The position numbers and the translations under genes are program-made. Source: Posidonia oceanica (lineage: Eukaryota; Streptophyta; Magnoliopsida; Alismatales; Posidoniaceae). From it: a stretch of 64,000 nucleotides of DNA. The stretch lies in assembly GCA_037176725.1 (NCBI GenBank), contig JAZBRS010000060.1, forward strand, positions 58,122,001-58,186,000, in the 5' to 3' direction. Below, one piece after another: positions 34,957 to 45,700 of this stretch (positions are counted from its first letter, which is position 1; the number at the start of each line of letters is the position of its first letter). The notes beneath the pieces are model-generated. The model was not told the origin of the DNA. It did no database searches and was given only the letters and a program-made list of their open reading frames with translations.

Positions 34957-35064
34957 CGTAATTGCACGCGGTAGTTTACAGTCCTACCAACTGGAGCGAC
35001 AGTTTACGGTCCTGTCAACCGGTGGATAGTTTACAGACCTATCAACTGGAAAAGTGCAATTACG
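34957..35064 (-). repeat. Multibranch dyad unit 5
   Basis: Outer arms CGTAATTGCAC (34957-34967) and GTGCAATTACG (35054-35064), a perfect 11-bp stem around three short repeats. Confidence 0.83.
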
Positions 35065-35233
35065 AGGGACAGTTACTGGATGTCAGCCGTATAACACAAC
35101 TGCGGGCCAACCATGGATCGGCCAGAAGATAGTTTAGGTTATCAGCCTGAGAGTGATTGATTGTTGATAGTTTCGGATATCAGCCTAGCACGAGTGATTG
35201 ATTGATTGATAAGAGGGGGCAAGATCATGATGA
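35065..35233 (-). repeat. Partial unit and transition zone
   Basis: A 30-nt linker like those between units, then a sixth left arm (cacaactgcggg) without an evident right arm. This part is nearly the same at positions 1-60 of the outer element. Confidence 0.7.
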
Positions 35234-35281
35234 GAATGATAAGATATCGGACTTATCGGCCGGCAAAGAGGGGATGAGGTA

Positions 35282-35885
35282 ATGATGAGAAGTTGATCTA
35301 AAGAGGGGGGTGAGATTATGATGAGAAATTAATCTAAAGAGGGGATGAGATAATGATGAGAAATTAAGCTAAAGAGGGGATGAGATAATGATGAGAAATT
35401 AAGCTAAAGAGGGGATGAGATCATGATGAGAAATTAATCTAAAGAGGGGATGAGATCATGATGAGAAATTAATCTAAAGAGGGAGATGAGATCATGATGA
35501 GAAATTAAGCTAAAGAGGGGGGTGAGATCATGATGAGAAATTAAGCTAAAGAGGGGGATGAGATCATGATGAGAAATTAATCTAAAGAGGGAGATGAGAT
35601 CATGATGAGAAGTTAAGCTAAAGAGGGGGGGTGAGATCATGATGGGAAATTAAGCTAAAGAGGGGACGAGATCATGATGAGAAATTAAGCTAAAGAGGGG
35701 GGTGAGATCATGATGAGAAATTAAGCTAAAGAGGGGATGAGATCATGATGAGAAATTAAGCTAAAGAGGGGATGAGATCATGATGAGAAGTTAAGCTAAA
35801 GAGGGGATGAGGTAATGATGAGAAATTAAGCTAAAGAGGGGATGAGATCATGATGAGAAATTAATCTAAAGAGGGGATGAGATCA
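35282..35885 (-). repeat. 35-bp tandem array, element 2
   Basis: About 17 copies of a unit of about 35 bp reading tgagatcatgatgagaaa, ttaagctaaa, gagggga. Unlike its neighbours it has no clear long dyad apart from atcatgat. The outer element has only about three related units (340-430). Confidence 0.88.
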
Positions 35886-36060
35886 TGATAAGAATGATAA
35901 AATATCGGACTTATCGGCCGGCAAAGAAGGGGTAAGGGAATGATGAGAATGATAAGATATCGGACTTATCGGCCGGCAAAGAAGGGGTAAGGGAATGATG
36001 AGAATGATAAGATATCGGACTTATCGGCCGGCAAAGAAGGGGTAAGGGAATGATGAGAAG
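35886..36060 (-). repeat. 55-bp repeat with GATAAG/CTTATC dyad
   Basis: Three copies of about 55 bp, each with GATAA(G/A)...CTTATC and an interleaved CGG...CCG. Related single copies occur near 35237 and in the outer element near 455 and 520. Confidence 0.8.
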
Positions 36061-36700
36061 AAACCATCCCTATGACGCCAGGAACGTCATAGGGGAAAGG
36101 GGGAGAGAATGATACCGTGGGGCGATCAAAAGATGCCCCTGGTGTCGGGGTGACACCAGGGGTTGGCCAGCGCGTCCATGGCATCGAAAGCAGAGAGTGA
36201 TGACAAGAGTGTCGTGCTTGTCAGACGAGTAGTTTGGGGTACCAGCCCGCAAGGGATTCAGCTGAGGGTGATCAGCTGGGGACTCAGCTGGGGTGACCAG
36301 CCGAGAAGAGTGTTAGGTTGATGGACCTTTCGCCGAGCAGTTTGGGGTGCCAGCCCGTAGAGGATGGTGGTCCAGCTGGGGGCGACCAACTGGGGATGAC
36401 CAACCGAGAAGAGGACTCAGCTGGGGATGATACCACCGGGCGACCAAAAGATGCCCCTGGTATCAGGATGATACCAGGGGATGGTCGGTACGCCCCTGGC
36501 ATCAGGATGCAAGGACAGATAGGCGAGTGGATGGATGATAGGTTGACGGACCCATCGCCGAGCAGTTTGGGGTGCCAGCCCACGAGGGACTCAGCTGAGG
36601 ATGAACAGCTGAGGAGGATAACAGGTTGACGGACCTTTCGCCGGGCAGTTTGGGGTGCCAGCCCGCAGAGGATGGTGGTCCAGCTGGGGGCGACCAACTG
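36061..36700 (-). repeat. Mixed hairpin zone, element 2
   Basis: Stem-loops CCCTATGACG/CGTCATAGGG (36068-36094), CCCCTGGTGTC/GACACCAGGGG (36136-36162) and CCCCTGGTATCA/TGATACCAGGGG (36454-36480) lie among GCA...TGC and GATAGGT-type dyads and a repeated (g)agctggggatgacca-like motif. No gene is seen between 36700 and the ORF end at 36979. Confidence 0.8.
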
Positions 36701-36978
36701 GGGATGCTAGACAGCGGAGCTGAGTGTCGCGGGCCTGCAGATGCTCTGGGCTCCGGATTGGGTGCTGAGGACTTCGCCGCGCTGGGATGTCTGCAAGTCT
36801 GATTAGAGGGCCCAAGATAATGATGATGATGATATGCAATGCAGCAAAGAGTCTTGATGTGCAAGCAGAAAGCAGAAACAGTTTTTATTGATATGATCTT
36901 GATAAGTACAATGCCTGAGGCAGGCCAGAAAGGCACAGCACAAATTGAAAGAAGACCACATGATGGTCGCACAAGGGC

Positions 36979-38262
36979 CTAGTCAACCCGGGCCTTCTTC
37001 GGCTGCCTGGAGTCGGGGAACAAGGGGCCGCCTGGCGGGACTTCAGTGATTGGCCAGAGCTGTCGGACTTCCGCTTCATAATCAGAAGTGCATCCAGTAC
37101 CTCTCACGGCTGCAACGTCTGTAGATTGGACCCCATGCTGCATCAGACTAGCAAGCTTCTTGGTTGGGGCAGTGGTGCTGAGAGGATAAGTCTGTAGAAG
37201 CTCGGGCGCTGTACTGTCGATGAAGGCGCCCTGCTGGAGGCCGAACTGGCGCATGACCCTGATTGGATGGTACTCTACGCCTGCCGTGAAGCCTGGAAGA
37301 ATGATCAGCCGCGTGTCACGCGCGCTGAAGAAGATTGTGAATGGCTCTGCTGCAGAGGGAATGATGCGCCAGATCACAGCGTCGTCAGTCAATGCTGACA
37401 GCCTCTCGTATTCGTCTTTGACGCTCTTGTTTGTTCTGGTACGGGCGCTACTGCAGTAGGCTTCAAAAGCATGCACTTGAGGGCGCAGGAAGTCCATTTC
37501 TAAGTGCGCGATCAGCCAGACTTGTATAAGTGCTCCGCAACCGTGGAGGTGGCGGCAGCGATGAGAAATGCGGTCCAGCCCGCGATAGGTCTCTGCCAAG
37601 ACAACTGGTGCCAGGTCTATATGCTGGGTCACCACAGCTAGTGCAATCTCTGCAACCTCGATGGCCACTGTCAGTCGGCCATGAGTAAAGATTAGTTCGC
37701 CCAGAAAGCGGATGACGAATCCTCGGAGCCACAGCTCATCTCCGAGGTCAGCACGCTTGTTCAAGATTTCATCAAAGTGTGCAAGGCGAAGCATAGGCTC
37801 TTGTCCACTGGTGCAGATTAGCTTTTGTTGGCAGGCTTGAGTGGAGAGTCCAGTCATTTGGTTCAGGACTCGGAGATATCCGTCGCGCCTCATGAAGACA
37901 GGCGGCCTCAAGATCTTTGAAAAGCCGCAGATCCGACGCACCTCTTCCAGTGTAGGTGTCAGCTCAGTCTTGTTGAAACGGAAGACATGATGCGCCGGCT
38001 TCCAGAATCTCGCGGCGGCACACAGAAGGTGGCGGCTGACCTCCACATCAGCAGCCTTTAGCAGCTTAGTTGGTATGCCCCACAGGCGCAACTTTTCACA
38101 GTCTTGTAGAGTGAGCCTGCTGATCCATTCTCGCAGGGTTTCCGAGCAGTGTGCCGGAGTCAACAGAGTAGGAAAACCCATTGCACTGGTTGCAGAAGAC
38201 AGGCTGATTGCTGCAAGGCTTGAGGTACCTGCTATCAATAAACAGTCAGATCTCACAGGCAT
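36979..38262 (-). CDS. DUF7745/plant-mobile-domain-like protein of inner element 2 (427 aa)
   Basis: An intact extra ORF between integrase and the 3' LTR, on the sense strand, the place where related elements carry an env-like or additional ORF. I chose the ATG at 38262 (MPVRSD) because the outer copy starts at the matching place and has a stop just upstream; the frame is also open to an ATG at 38316. Conserved stretches shared with the outer copy: TELTPTLEEVRRICGF, DELWLRGFVIRFLGEL, LAPVVLAETYRGLDRISH, GCGALIQVWL, IIPSAAEPFTIFF. These recall the DUF7745 / plant mobile domain families, which are transposon-associated and of unknown function. No signal peptide or membrane segment is evident, so an envelope role is unlikely. 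A candidate acceptor, ACACTTTCAG (AG at 38294-38293), lies 31 nt upstream. The C-terminus is basic (PKKARVD), possibly nuclear-targeting. Confidence 0.75.
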   Translation of the reverse strand: MPVRSDCLLIAGTSSLAAISLSSATSAMGFPTLLTPAHCSETLREWISRLTLQDCEKLRLWGIPTKLLKAADVEVSRHLLCAAARFWKPAHHVFRFNKTELTPTLEEVRRICGFSKILRPPVFMRRDGYLRVLNQMTGLSTQACQQKLICTSGQEPMLRLAHFDEILNKRADLGDELWLRGFVIRFLGELIFTHGRLTVAIEVAEIALAVVTQHIDLAPVVLAETYRGLDRISHRCRHLHGCGALIQVWLIAHLEMDFLRPQVHAFEAYCSSARTRTNKSVKDEYERLSALTDDAVIWRIIPSAAEPFTIFFSARDTRLIILPGFTAGVEYHPIRVMRQFGLQQGAFIDSTAPELLQTYPLSTTAPTKKLASLMQHGVQSTDVAAVRGTGCTSDYEAEVRQLWPITEVPPGGPLFPDSRQPKKARVD

Positions 38263-39700
38263 ATAATCTTTGACGACAAGCAGAAGCTGAGACTGAAAGT
38301 GTAGTTCCATATGCATTCAGCAGTTGATAACAGAACATAGCAGTTAAGCACAAGTGAATAAAGGGAATTGGCAGCAGTCCGGTGAAAAGCGGGGGCGAGG
38401 GCCGGCAGGGGATGTGGACTGGCGCAGCTTGAGTGTCGCCGATGTGCCTCTGCTGGGGAAGAGTACTGTCTCAGGGCCTGAGCGTGTTGCAGAGCGGAGG
38501 GATTGACGGAAGGGGAAAGGAAAGAAGGAAGATGCATGAGTGCAAGATGCTAGTGATATGCTTATGTGGATGAATATTATTGGATGACTAAGTATGTTTG
38601 AATGGATGGATATGCTTGGGTGGATGCTTGAATGCCCTCAGCGTACGGAGTGCTTTGGTGCCTGCTGCAGAGGAAGGGAGTGGTCCTTGACTCACTGGGC
38701 CCTACTCAGACTCTCGGCTTATTGGTGGCGCTCTGGAACAGGTCGTTGGCATTATACAGGTGGTGATGTGGCGAGGACAGGCTACTGGCTGCACTCTCAG
38801 GACTTACACCTATTCTTTCAGCTCTCTCTTTTTTTTTTGAAAGGTTTCTCCCTCATAGGTATGCAGTCTTTCTCTGCCCCTAGCTGGGAAAAGGTATGTG
38901 TTTGCTCTTGGGAGGATGTGGTAGACCCCCTTTTCAGGCTTGACATGCTGGGGATCTCTTAGTAAAGTATGGGGGATAACGGTGCCTGTGCTTTTCGGGC
39001 TACCTTTGCCCTTTTTCTTCTTCTCGGTTTTTTGTTTTGCTTGCTTTTCTCCTTTTTTGTTTTTGTTTTTGTTCTATCTCTTTTTTCTCTTTTTTTTTTT
39101 TGATTTCTTTCTTTTTTTTTTTTTAGGCTTTTGCTATTCCCATTCTGGTGGCAAAAGAAGGGTGCTTGAAATGTAATGGATTCAGATTTTGGGTTTGCTG
39201 TGTGATGGGTGGAAGGAGCAGGGTTAGACTGCACACCCCTATCCCTAGGGCCGGCTTCTGTCTTCGTCTTCTGTCCCTTTGAGGAGCCCAAATCTAGATG
39301 TCTATTCTCACTTTTTTTCAAGCTCACATCCTAACATTTTTTCTCCCTCAAAGGTGTATGTCCTTGTGAGATTGGGCAGTTCGCCCGTCCTAATTGGTGG
39401 TGGCTCCCTCACTTGCTAAGTCATCTAAGTAGTGCCAGGTGAGGCAGGGTGACCCTTTCCAGAGCAGGCGAGCACTTCCGGTTGTCATCACCGGGCTCAA
39501 GATGCAATGCTTGAGAGAATGACGATGATGATTTGAATACGGACGCAAGAGTTGAAAGGATGACGATAATGATTTGAAACAGAGAGTCGCAAGAGTTGAA
39601 AGAATGACGATTATGATTTGAAAGGAGATGAAGCAAGAAGGCGAGAATGAAAATGCAAGTGTAGGTGGGAGAAGGGCATCTACAACGGGGCCGCTTTTGG
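38263..39700 (-). other. Non-coding spacer between integrase and 3' ORF (element 2)
   Basis: No gene. It holds a purine-rich sense-strand tract (38826-39130) and a block (39340-39700) homologous to 3200-3545. The spacer is conserved in position and partly in sequence between the two pol-bearing elements. Confidence 0.7.
38826..39130 (-). other. Purine-rich tract on sense strand (element 2)
   Basis: The + strand has T/C runs, up to about a dozen T in a row, so the sense RNA is A/G-rich. It is the counterpart of 2883-3160. Confidence 0.5.
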
Positions 39701-42700
39701 CTACTGATAGTACTTCTTCAGATAGCAGAGGTTGACGGGCTCAGACTGCTCGACCTGGTCCATATCTTCAAGGGTTACAGCGCCTCCCGAAAAGATCTGC
39801 TTGACCACAAAGGGGCCACGCCAATTGGGTCGGAATTTCCCTCGACCGTCCGGCAAGTGAATGGCGCGCAAGACAAGGTCCCCTGGCTGGAAGCTTCTGG
39901 GCTGGACCTTCTTCAAGAATGCTCTGGCCATCCGCTTCTGATAGCAGTGAGCGTTGTGCATGGCTTGCAATCTGCGCTCGTCAATCAAGTTCAGTTGGAT
40001 GCAGCGGTCTTCGACCCATTCTGCTTCTTCCAACTCAGCTTCCCGCAGGATCCGCAGAGAGGGGATCTCCACTTCAACAGGTAACACCGCTTCCATGCCG
40101 TACACCAGAGAGTACGGGGTGGCTCCTGTAGAGGTCCGGATTGATGTCCTGTACGCCCAAAGCGCGTACGGGAGCTTGTCGTGCCAATCCTTGTGGATTT
40201 CTGCCATTTTCTTCAGAATCTTGACAATGTTCTTGTTTGCAGACTCCACTGCTCCGTTCATCTATGGCCGATAAGGCGAGGATCGATGGTGCTTGATTCT
40301 GAGACCTTGCAGGTATTCTTCGATCCTTTTGGCAATGAAATTTGAGCCGTTATCAGAGATGACAGAGTACGGGACCCCATATCGGGCAACAATATTGTTT
40401 CTAATAAATTTTTCAGTTGCCAAAGCGGTGACTGTTCTGTAAGAGGCCGCTTCCACCCACTTGGTAAAGTAATCGATCGCTACCAGAATGTAACGATGAC
40501 CATTTGAAGCAGCAGGGTGGATGGCGCCAATGACATCGATCCCCCAGGTGGAGAAAGGCCATGGCGAGGACATGTTGTGCAGCTGATGTGGAGGGGCCTT
40601 GATGAAGTTACCATGAATCTGACAGTTGTGGCATCTACGCACGAACCGGCAGCAGTCGGCTTCCATGGTCTGCCAGAAATAACCTTGCAGCATGATCTTC
40701 TTGGCTAGGAGAACGCCGTTCATGTGCGGGCCACAGGTCCCCGCATGCACTTGAAGCATCAGCGTGTCAGCCTCTGATTTGTTCAGGCAGTGCAGTAGCA
40801 TCTGATTGTATGACCTTCTGTACAGCTGCCCGGCCCCTAACACATACTTTGACGCCAGACGCGCCAAAGTTCTCTTGTCTGCTGCCGTGGTATCAGGAGG
40901 AAAGTTACCAGATTCCAGGAAAGATTTTATGTCTTGATACCAGGGCTGCCCCTCTGCGGGATCCGCTTCTTCTATGCTCATGCAGTATGCAGGCTGTTCA
41001 ATGCGAGTGACTGATACATCCACACTGCTGTCTTCAGAAATGGTGAGCCAGGATGCCAGAGTTGCTAGTGCGTCTGCATACGCGTTCTTTGCTCTGTTCA
41101 GGTATGTGAAGCGGATGCTCTTGAATTCTTTCATCAACCTCAGCAGGTGTTCGTGATACGGCACAAGCTTGGGATCTTTTGTCTTCCATTCGCCGTTCAC
41201 TTGAGAAATTACCAGCATGGCATCGCCGTGCACATGCAGCTTCTGCGCCTCATGCTCGAGGGCGACTTTCAACCCCAGGATGCATGCTTCGTACTCTGCT
41301 TCGTTGTTTGTGCAGGTGAAAGTCAGCTTCCTCGCGAAAGGAGTCATCTGTCCTTGGGGCGTGGTCAGCACTGCGCCTACGCCTCGGCCCTTCTTGTTGA
41401 CTGCACCATCAAAGTAGAGCTGCCATTCCTCTGCTTCTTCAAGATTTTTCTGCTCAGAGTCCTCCATTGCAAAGAGAATGTCTTCATCAGGGAACTGCGT
41501 CTGGAGGGGTTGGTATTCAGGCAGAGGGAGGTCAGCAAGATGGTCTGCCATTGCTTGACCCTTCATGGATTTCTGTGTGACGAAGGTGATGTCGTACTGA
41601 GATAATAACACCTGCCACTTAGCACATCTGCCCACCATGGCCGGCTTCTGGAAGAGGAATTTGATAGGATCATGCCGGCATAAGAGCTGCACTGGGTATG
41701 CCATCATGTAGTGTCTCAGTTTCTATGCAGCCCAGACAAGTGACAAGCAAGTCTTCTCTAGTGTTGTGTACCTGGCTTCACATTCATTAAATTTCTTGCT
41801 CAGGTAGTAGATGGCGCGCTCCTTCCTACCAGATTCGTCATGTTGGCCCAAGACGGCGCCCATGGAATGCTGCGTGGTAGAAAGGTAGAGAAGTAAAGGT
41901 CTCCCCGGCGTAGGCGGGACCAGGACAGGAGGCTTGATCAACAGCTGCTTGATCTTGGCAAATGCAGCCTGACACTCCTCGCTCCAGTGAATCTGCGCAT
42001 TCTTCTTTAAGAGCTTGAATATGGGTTCGCAGATGGGCGTAAGCTGTGCAATGAAGCGACTGATAAATTGTAAACGCCCAAGCAGACTTCTGACTTCTTT
42101 TTCAGTTCTAGGGGGTGGCATGTCCACGATGGCTTGTGCTTTCAACGGGTCCACCTCAATCCCCCTTTGGCTAACAATGTAGCCGAGCAATTTGCCAGAA
42201 GACACCCCGAATATGCACTTCTTGGGATTCAGGCGCAGCTTGTACTTCCGTAGACGGTTAAAGAGCTTTCTGAGACAGGCAAGATGATCCTCGGGCTCTT
42301 TGGTTTTGGCGATCATATCGTCTACATAGACCTCCACTTCTTGGTGCATGAGGTCGTGGAATAGCGCAGTCATGGCCCTCTGATAGGTCGCACCAGCATT
42401 TTTCAGGCCGAACGGCATGACTTGGTAGCAGAAGACTCCCCAAGGGGTGATGAATGAAGTCTTTTCCATGTCCTCTTCTGCCATTTTGATCTGATTGTAT
42501 CCAGAAAAGCCGTCCATGAAGGAGAGCATTTTGTGGCCCGCTGTATTGTCGACTAGGACGTCAATGTGGGGCAATGGAAAGTCGTCCTTGGGACTTGCCT
42601 TGTTCAGGTCCCTATAGTCGATGCAGATCCGGATTCGGCCATCTTTCTTGGGCACAGGTACAATGTTTGCCAGCCATTCAGGATAAAGAACGACCTTCAG

Positions 42701-45700
42701 AAAGTTGACTCCAAGCTGCTTCATTATCTCTTCTTTGATCATGAGCAGCCACTGCGGTCGCCATCTTCTCAATTTCTGCTTTACTGGCTTGGCATCCGGA
42801 TTTAAGGGCAGATTGTGCACCACTATCTCTATGTCAAGGCCGACCATATCTTCATAACTCCAGGCGAAGACATCCGCATATTCTTTCAGGAATGCGATGA
42901 ATTCTGCTCGAACCTGGGTGGACAGCTGGGCACTGATGCAAACTTCTCTGACTTCCTCAGCTGTGCCGATGTTGACAACCTCCGTTTCTTCTTCGACATG
43001 GAGGTTGGGGCCTTCTGGGTCGTCGTCATAGGGCCGGAACTCAGGCAAAGGTTCGTCAGTCTCATCTATGCCCGTATCATCCTCTTCTCCATAAGCAACA
43101 AGTTCTGAGAGGATCTCTTTCTCGAAAGAAGGACTTGCAATGCTGAAAGAGTGTATGTGTTCTGCTACTTGGCCCTGGTGACGCTTCAGGATGGTCACGC
43201 TTACTCGAGTATTCTTGTAGCCTCGGTGCGCGACCTCTGTCCTAGCAACTCCTTCTACTGTTTGCTCTGGCCTGACTGACTCTGCTGAGTGCTCTGCTGA
43301 TTCTGCTGCTGATACTACTGACTGCTCTACTGACTGTGCTGCTGAGGCTGCTGAGGCATTCTGCTCTGCTGCTGCTGCATTTACTGCTGATGCTCTCCCC
43401 TCTGGGTCTTCTAGTGTGCTTGTGGAGGATATGCCGGACTGGCGGCTGATCTGGTCACTGCCGCTCGATACATTGCTCAAGTGAGGCATGGGTTGCACAA
43501 ACCACCTAGACCCGCCTTCTGGTTGAAGAGTGATGAGCTCATCTGGTCTAGGGGAGTCCGGCACTGCTGAGTCTTCTAGGACCATGATAGAGGCATGGTC
43601 CTCCTGCAGAGGAGGATCCGTAACTACAGCTTTTCCTTTCCTTTCTGCAGCTTGATGGTCTGCCAGGTCTTCTGCTATTGACTGGAGTTGTTCTTGATAA
43701 AGCAACTCTAAGTCGGACATCCAAGAATCGACCTGGGCTTCTATCGCCACTCCTTCTTCTTCGTCTGAGGGGGAGTCGACGTAGTAGGCACCAGGGGCCT
43801 GCGGCACTGGCCCGGCTGCAAGATGGATCGCCGCCCTTGGGGTCTGCATGATCTGGTTCACGGGCGCGTCTGATGGTGGCAACTCTGATGTAGATGGCCC
43901 AAATAGACAAGCTAGCGGTGCTACTGATGGATAAGCTTCCAGGGTCACTGCGGAAGAGTAAACAGGGGTGCTCCTTGGAGGGCTCAAGGGCCCGGAGAGT
44001 GTAGTGCTCAGTTGGCCTTTTGTATCGGGCCGTAACTGAGAGAGCGCAGCCTCTGACGCCATAGGGTCTTGCCACGAGAGCTGCTGCGAGTCGTCAGGAG
44101 AATGCGGAGCGGACTGGGCCAACTGCATTCCTGAAGATGATGCTGAGGGAGCGGGCTGGGCCACGCTGCCGACTGAGTTGATGGACTGCCCCTCCAGAGA
44201 TGGGGGCAGTGGCACTGATGTTGCAGTGACCGCTGGTAGCATGCTTGGTTCTGCCAAGAGGAGTGTCTCTGACTCCTGCACTGCTGCTGACTGTTCTTGA
44301 GAAGCTGGTGTGGCTGGAAAAGGATGAGAACTTGCTTTTGCCACAGGGCCTGCTGAACTGCCTGCTGTTTCTGCCAGAGGGAGAGCTGAATAAACTGACT
44401 GTGGGGCCTCTACTCTGACCACTGTTTCTGCTGAACTGATTGGGACTGCCTCTGTTGCATCAGACTGCTCCTCATCCGAGTAGTAGTCCTCAACACACAC
44501 CCAATCCTCTGTCGGCGCTGCGGCTTGGTAGTCAGTTGATCCCAGAATTCCTGCACTGGTAAAGTTAGTGAGGTCTCTAGGAATGGCTGGTGCACGATCC
44601 TTGAGCTGGAAGCAGTGATCTTCGTCGAGCTTTGGTTCGTAGCCGAGACCTTCAGACTTCCTTCGCTCCACTGCTATGATCGGCTCCGCGATCCCTTGGC
44701 CGTGACGCCCGAGTGGCGTACCCTTTGTGTAACCCCACCTGTGACATACATTCTCGACCATTCGAAAGGGGTTACTGTGAACGGCCAAAGAGTTGACACG
44801 TTCAAGATCAGGAATGAAGTTAACTGGCTCGCACCGGTTAACGCGATAGAGGGCTTCAGAAGTCTCAGGGTCAAATGGGATGGATTGCGAAGACACGGGA
44901 GAAACTGCTTCAATCCGCTCCTTCTCAAAGTTCTCCGCCATGACGACAATGACATCATCGCCACGACGGTACTTTATCATTCGATGGAGGGTCGAAGGAA
45001 GGACCTGATGCTTGTGAAGCCAAGGGCGCCCAAGCAGAAGATTGAAGTTAGGCTTCAAGTCGACGACATAGAATTCTACGTCGAAGACGACCGGGCCGAT
45101 AGCCAGAGGGATAATCAGAATCCCTAGAGCGTCATGGTGAGTGTTGTCAAAAGCAGTCATTCCTTTCACGGCTAGCGTGATATCCTCGGCTTTGAATCCA
45201 GGCTTGGTTGCTGTACGCAAGGGGCAGACGTTAAGGCCTGACCCGTTATCAACCAGTGTTAGGGGAATGCGAAAGTTTTTGAACTGCACCGTGACGAATA
45301 GGGGCTGGTTGTGATTAATCCCTGCCGGAGGCAGCTCATCACTCATCAAAGAGATGACCTGGGGCTCCGCGATTAACCCAACCATGCTCTCCAAGGCAGA
45401 AGGCTCAATGGACTGGGACACACGAGCAGCCTGGAACACACGAAGAAAAGCCTCGCGATGTTCGGCAGAAGTGTGGATCAAATCCCAGATGGAGATGTCA
45501 GCTTTAACCTTCTTAAGCTGGGAGGTTAGGTCTGCTCTAGGTTGGTCTCTCCTAGCAGCTGGAGGGGTGATTCTAGCAGGTTCTACAGGGGTAGTGGCAG
45601 GAAGCTGGGTTACTACAGGCCGGCTAGGGGCTTGGCTAACTACAGGCTGATCTGGGGCTGGATTTGCTAAGGGTTGGCCTGAGGGTGGGGGTATAACAGG

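Noticed and set aside
34191..36060. CRISPR-like array
   Set aside because: The repeats are variable dyads inside a retrotransposon 3' region, without constant repeats and unique spacers, and the genome is plant.
43548..44075. 175-codon ORF rich in Arg and Ser
   Set aside because: It lies in another frame over the low-complexity linker of pol and has no independent support.
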